From Waddliaceae bacterium (GTDB lineage: Bacteria > Chlamydiota > Chlamydiia > Chlamydiales > SLFE01), in the NCBI GenBank assembly GCA_007124415.1, contig SLFE01000041.1:1-16405 (forward strand): a stretch of DNA of 16,405 bases. The letters run 5' to 3'. A program made the position numbers and the translations under genes. This document shows positions 13,682 through 16,405 of this stretch, one piece after another; the first letter of the stretch is position 1; each line of letters starts with the position of its first letter. The notes under the pieces are model-generated. The model worked only from the letters and a program-made list of their open reading frames with translations. It did not search any database and had not been told where the DNA came from.

Positions 13682-14043
13682 TCTTAGTGGCGGGGCTCTC
13701 CAAGAGGGAATTCGAGAAGGTGGAGGCGTGGTTGCACGAACGACGGGGGCAGTCGACTAAATCCAAGAGGGCGCAGTATGCGGGGGACGAAGACGTACTG
13801 GTCAACTTCCGCAGGAGAGCGAACGGGAATGAAACCACGACGGCGGACATCGTCTATCTGGATTTAACCAAGCACGTTGATGCACTAGGAGCCGCAATCC
13901 GCGGGGGCAGATTCAATGCCAAGTGGTCCGACGGGGTGGCCGAGGGATGCGCACAGAAGATCGGGGATGCGGTGAATCTGCTGGTCATCCTGATGGCGGT
14001 GGCGCATGAGGAAGACCCCATAGATCTGGGTGATGACTCGTGA
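13678..14043 (+). CDS. DUF1599/Nmad1-like small protein (MazG-like all-alpha fold), tentative
   Basis: 121 residues from ATG at 13678, overlapping the previous stop by 4 bp (ATGA). Visible pattern: a helix, then 'KRAQYAGDEDVLVNFRR', then 'YLDLTKHVDALGAAI', then 'SDGVAEGCAQKIGDAVNLLVILMAV'. Phage proteins of the DUF1599 (nucleotide-modification-associated domain 1) group share this Lys...Tyr-Ala/Gly...Asn-Phe start, a central Lys-His helix and a final Glu...Asp...Asn-Leu/Tyr helix. Many are linked to modified-base pathways, though their reaction is unclear. The classical MazG E-E-x-x-E motif is not evident. The next gene, a PurA/PurZ homologue, starts in its last codons (GTGA). A handling role for a modified nucleotide is a reasonable guess, no more. 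Confidence 0.5.
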   Translation: MILVAGLSKREFEKVEAWLHERRGQSTKSKRAQYAGDEDVLVNFRRRANGNETTTADIVYLDLTKHVDALGAAIRGGRFNAKWSDGVAEGCAQKIGDAVNLLVILMAVAHEEDPIDLGDDS

Positions 14044-15152
14044 CTACCAGCACCGTGGTGATCGGGACCCAGTGGGGAGATGAGGGTAAGGGTAAAATCT
14101 GCGACGTCCTATCCCAGTACTTCGACGCGACTGCGCGATTCAACGGAGGTCCCAATGCAGGGCATACGGTCCAGCATGGGGACCAGAGGATCAAACTTCA
14201 TCACCTACCCTCTGGAGTGGCTAACGGTCGACATGCTCTGATGATGCCGGGGATGATCTGCCGACCAGATGAACTCTTCGAGGAGATCAAGATGGTGGCG
14301 GAGACTACGGGGACATTCCCCCACGTAACCGTGGACAGGCGGATTCACATCATCACCGAGAGACACCGGGAGATCGACGCAGACAAGGAGTCTGCCCGGG
14401 GAGACAATAAGATAGGGACTACCCTGACCGGGAATGGTCCGTGCTATGCGGATAAATCCCATCGGGAGGGAAGTCGCTTGGATATGGCGGTATTCGACAG
14501 GGAGTCTCCCTACCACAAAATCCTCCGGGACATGGTGAAATACGGACTAATCGGAGATTCGGTGAGGGAAATCCGGGATATGCTAGACTCCGGGCGCAGT
14601 GTCCTGTTCGAGGGAGCACACGGGTTCATGCTGGATATTGACCATGGATCCTATCCCTACGTCACATCCTCCACCTGTGGAGCCACCGGGATAGGGATGC
14701 ACATTGACCCTCTGGAGGTCTGTGGAGTCATGAAGGCGTACTCCACACGGATCGGCGCTGGCGCATTCCTGACGGAGATAGAGTCGGATGCCATATCCGA
14801 CTACATCCGGGAGAGGGGCAGAGAGTATGGGACCACCACAGGAAGGCCCCGTAGAATCGGGTGGCTAGATCTGTCCGTCCTTGAGGAGTGCCATCGGGTG
14901 AACGACCTCGATTATCTGGCGCTGACGATGGTGGACGTACTATCCCAACTCCACCAGTTCCACGTTAAACTCCGGAATGGAGAATGGACCTCCTTCCCCG
15001 GTTGGGGGTACGACATCTCGGGTGTCCGGGAATTTCAACATCTACCGAGTGGGATCCGCGAACTGGTGAGCACCATTGAAACCCAACTCAGCATACCCGT
15101 CCGGATGATCTCCGTAGGTCCTAGGACCGAGGAGGTGATCTGGAGATCATGA
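14040..15152 (+). CDS. Adenylosuccinate synthetase family protein (PurA/PurZ-like)
   Basis: 370 residues from GTG at 14040 (GTGA overlap); cellular bacterial PurA is about 430, and archaeal PurA and phage PurZ are shorter. Motifs: 'IGTQWGDEGKGK' with catalytic Asp14, 'GGPNAGHT' with the general-acid His42, 'IGTTLTGNGP' (125-134; bacterial PurA reads TTGRGIGP), 'LFEGAHGFMLDIDHGSYPYVTSS', the Asp-substrate loop 'TTTGRPRR' (265-272), and 'LTMVD' (295-299; PurA reads TKxD, so Lys is lost but the guanine-reading Asp stays). PurA joins Asp to IMP using GTP. PurZ joins Asp to dGMP for 2-aminoadenine DNA and, from memory, replaces the catalytic Asp with Ser/Gly. Keeping Asp14 and Asp299 argues for a GTP-using PurA or PurZ0-like enzyme. 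Its stop overlaps the polymerase start. Confidence 0.88.
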   Translation: MTTSTVVIGTQWGDEGKGKICDVLSQYFDATARFNGGPNAGHTVQHGDQRIKLHHLPSGVANGRHALMMPGMICRPDELFEEIKMVAETTGTFPHVTVDRRIHIITERHREIDADKESARGDNKIGTTLTGNGPCYADKSHREGSRLDMAVFDRESPYHKILRDMVKYGLIGDSVREIRDMLDSGRSVLFEGAHGFMLDIDHGSYPYVTSSTCGATGIGMHIDPLEVCGVMKAYSTRIGAGAFLTEIESDAISDYIRERGREYGTTTGRPRRIGWLDLSVLEECHRVNDLDYLALTMVDVLSQLHQFHVKLRNGEWTSFPGWGYDISGVREFQHLPSGIRELVSTIETQLSIPVRMISVGPRTEEVIWRS

Positions 15153-16405
15153 CGTCCATCGTCGTCGGGGAGGGCAAGCGTACCTCCCCCTACATCGATA
15201 TGGCCGACTGCGACTCCTGTTCACTCCAAGGTCCGGAGCACGTACCGGGATGGGGGTGCGAGGACACTCCTCGGGTGATGTTCATCGGGGAGGCCCCGGG
15301 TGCGGATGAGGACCGGATGGGTAAGCCGTTCGTCGGGAAGGCGGGTAAACTCCTGCGGGAAACCCTGACCGAGGTGGGGATGGACCTGACGAAGGTGTAC
15401 TATACCAACACCTGCATGTGCAGACCGAAGAGGAACAGGGATCCCTATGTCAGGGAAATCCGGGCGTGCCTACCTCGGTTGGAGGAGGAGGTACGCGATG
15501 TGGATCCGGACATCATCATCGTCATGGGGAACACCGCGGCGAAGGCAATCCTCGGAGGATCCCGGGGTATAACCAAGCGACGGGGTACCGTTCGCGAGGT
15601 GGAATTCGCGGGTGCCACACGAACCGTTCTGGCCACACTGCACCCTGCGGGGGTACTCCGAAATCCGGAGGCGTTCCCCGACATGTTGTGCGACCTCGAA
15701 GCGGTTCAGGGGTATCTGGAGGACGGAGATCCACTGGTTGTGGAACCTCCCTACGGGAATTACACTCCCGTGACCACCCAACAGGGACTGGAGGACCTCT
15801 GCCGCGATCTGCGACGTCAGGGGATGGTGGCGGTGGATATCGAGACCACGGGACTCGACATGTTCGAGGATCGGATCCTGACGGTTGGATTCTCGTGGGA
15901 ACGGGAGACTGCGTTCGTGCTGGATTGGGAGGCCCTGATCGAGGGGAACCCCGGGAATCACCGGATGCTCCGGGAGGCGCTCGGAGAGGTGTCGTGCTCC
16001 TTCCAATATGGCCAGTACGATGCTCCGTTCCTCGAACTCCGGGGGATGAAGATCAACTGGGCATTCGACACCATGCTGGCTCACTACGTGCTGGATGAAC
16101 GTGCGGGGTCCCACGGACTTGAGAGGCAGACGATCGATCGCTATCGGGCTCCCGACTACGGGAGTCAACTAGCGGACAGGTTCGGACTCCCCGGGGGTGT
16201 GGACAGTGATGACTCCTCCTCCTTCGCGGACATCCCGAGGGAAGATTTGTACGCCTACAACGGTGCAGATGCCGATTACCAGTACCGACTGACCGAGGAC
16301 CTAGGTGCGGAATTGCACGAGGATGAGGAACTATCCCGACTGTACTACGAGGTCGTCCTCCCGGCGGCGAAGCATTTCGCGGAGTTCTACGTGGAGGGGA
16401 TGCTC
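15149..16405 (+). CDS. Uracil-DNA glycosylase (family 4)/family A DNA polymerase fusion, N-terminal part (partial)
   Basis: ATG at 15149 overlaps the PurA-like stop (ATGA), and the frame stays open to the window end (419 codons seen). Residues 1-190 form a family 4 uracil-DNA glycosylase: 'FIGEAPGADED', 'GKPFVGKAGKLL', 'YYTNTCMCRP', 'HPAGVLRNPE'. Cys21, Cys24, Cys91 and Cys107 are spaced as its 4Fe-4S ligands. From about 205 a DnaQ-like 3'-5' exonuclease follows: ExoI 'VAVDIETTGLD' (Asp230, Glu232), ExoII around 'FQYGQYDAPFLE', ExoIII 'YNGADADYQYRL'. The final residues enter the polymerase thumb; palm and fingers lie beyond. UDG-PolA fusions are known in some phages (SPO1 type). The exonuclease looks intact, so the enzyme should proofread. 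Confidence 0.92.
   Translation, partial: MTSIVVGEGKRTSPYIDMADCDSCSLQGPEHVPGWGCEDTPRVMFIGEAPGADEDRMGKPFVGKAGKLLRETLTEVGMDLTKVYYTNTCMCRPKRNRDPYVREIRACLPRLEEEVRDVDPDIIIVMGNTAAKAILGGSRGITKRRGTVREVEFAGATRTVLATLHPAGVLRNPEAFPDMLCDLEAVQGYLEDGDPLVVEPPYGNYTPVTTQQGLEDLCRDLRRQGMVAVDIETTGLDMFEDRILTVGFSWERETAFVLDWEALIEGNPGNHRMLREALGEVSCSFQYGQYDAPFLELRGMKINWAFDTMLAHYVLDERAGSHGLERQTIDRYRAPDYGSQLADRFGLPGGVDSDDSSSFADIPREDLYAYNGADADYQYRLTEDLGAELHEDEELSRLYYEVVLPAAKHFAEFYVEGML

Noticed and set aside
14040..15152. Firm assignment of the synthetase as PurZ with a proven diaminopurine genome
   Set aside because: The catalytic Asp14 is kept, and no DatZ-type gene is visible. Only a PurA/PurZ-family call is supported.
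15418..16098. A 226-codon open frame on the + strand near the right end
   Set aside because: It overlaps the polymerase fusion in another frame and is rich in Gly/Arg/His low-complexity residues. The fusion frame has unmistakable UDG and exonuclease motifs.
15470..16168. A 232-codon open frame on the - strand
   Set aside because: It is antisense to the same fusion gene, with no recognisable motif. Long antisense frames are expected at this G+C and codon bias.
1..16405. tRNA genes, CRISPR arrays, insertion sequences and attachment sites
   Set aside because: No cloverleaf, regular repeat-spacer array, transposase or flanking direct repeat was found by reading. A covariance search was not possible.

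Overview
This 16.4 kb window reads as part of a double-stranded DNA bacteriophage genome. Every supported gene lies on the + strand and the genes are tightly packed. Neighbours commonly share ATGA, GTGA or TGATG stop/start overlaps, and only three gaps exceed 60 bp. G+C is high. Purine-rich Shine-Dalgarno sequences and a 3D-domain cell-wall hydrolase point to a bacterial host, possibly Gram-positive; the host call is a weak inference. No tRNA, CRISPR array, insertion sequence or integrase was seen.

Layout. (1) 1-1089 is the end of a virion/lysis module: a repeat-built structural protein cut by the window start, a baseplate-like protein and a small holin-like membrane protein. (2) 1090-1179 is a gap with two back-to-back hairpins. 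(3) 1180-8432 is a replication/recombination module: a RuvC-like nuclease, an SNF2-type helicase, a Cas4/RecB-like nuclease with a probable Fe-S cluster, a Sak4-like ATPase, an unexpected FAD-dependent oxidoreductase, a DUF669-like presumed ssDNA-binding protein and a UvrD-like helicase. (4) 8446-13184 is a base-modification and nucleotide module: a small HTH protein, a YhhQ-type queuosine-precursor transporter, a QueF-family protein, a QueD-family protein, a deoxyribosyltransferase-MazG fusion, a class II ribonucleotide reductase and a DpdA-like DNA transglycosylase. (5) 13151-16405 holds a membrane-anchored 3D hydrolase, a small DUF1599-like protein, a PurA/PurZ-family adenylosuccinate synthetase and the start of a uracil-DNA-glycosylase/family A DNA polymerase fusion that runs off the window.

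How the genes may work together (inference). The transporter, the two tunnelling-fold proteins and DpdA form a salvage-type route for placing a 7-deazaguanine in phage DNA, with no FolE, QueE or QueC in the window. The QueF-family protein lacks the NADPH-binding signature of the reductase and resembles the archaeal amidinotransferase type (QueF-L). The QueD-family protein keeps its zinc histidines but lacks the catalytic Cys and His. A MazG domain, a PurA/PurZ homologue and a family A polymerase are also present. That trio resembles the 2-aminoadenine (Z) genome pathway, but the synthetase keeps the catalytic Asp, so it could be a PurA, a PurZ0-like intermediate, or an enzyme that only boosts dATP supply. 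A phage carrying both a 7-deazaguanine and a diaminopurine system would be remarkable. The sequence supports the first clearly and the second only as a hypothesis.

From about 1.6 kb onward the DNA is poor in GpC and strongly prefers GGG/GGA glycine codons, unlike the first 460 bp.
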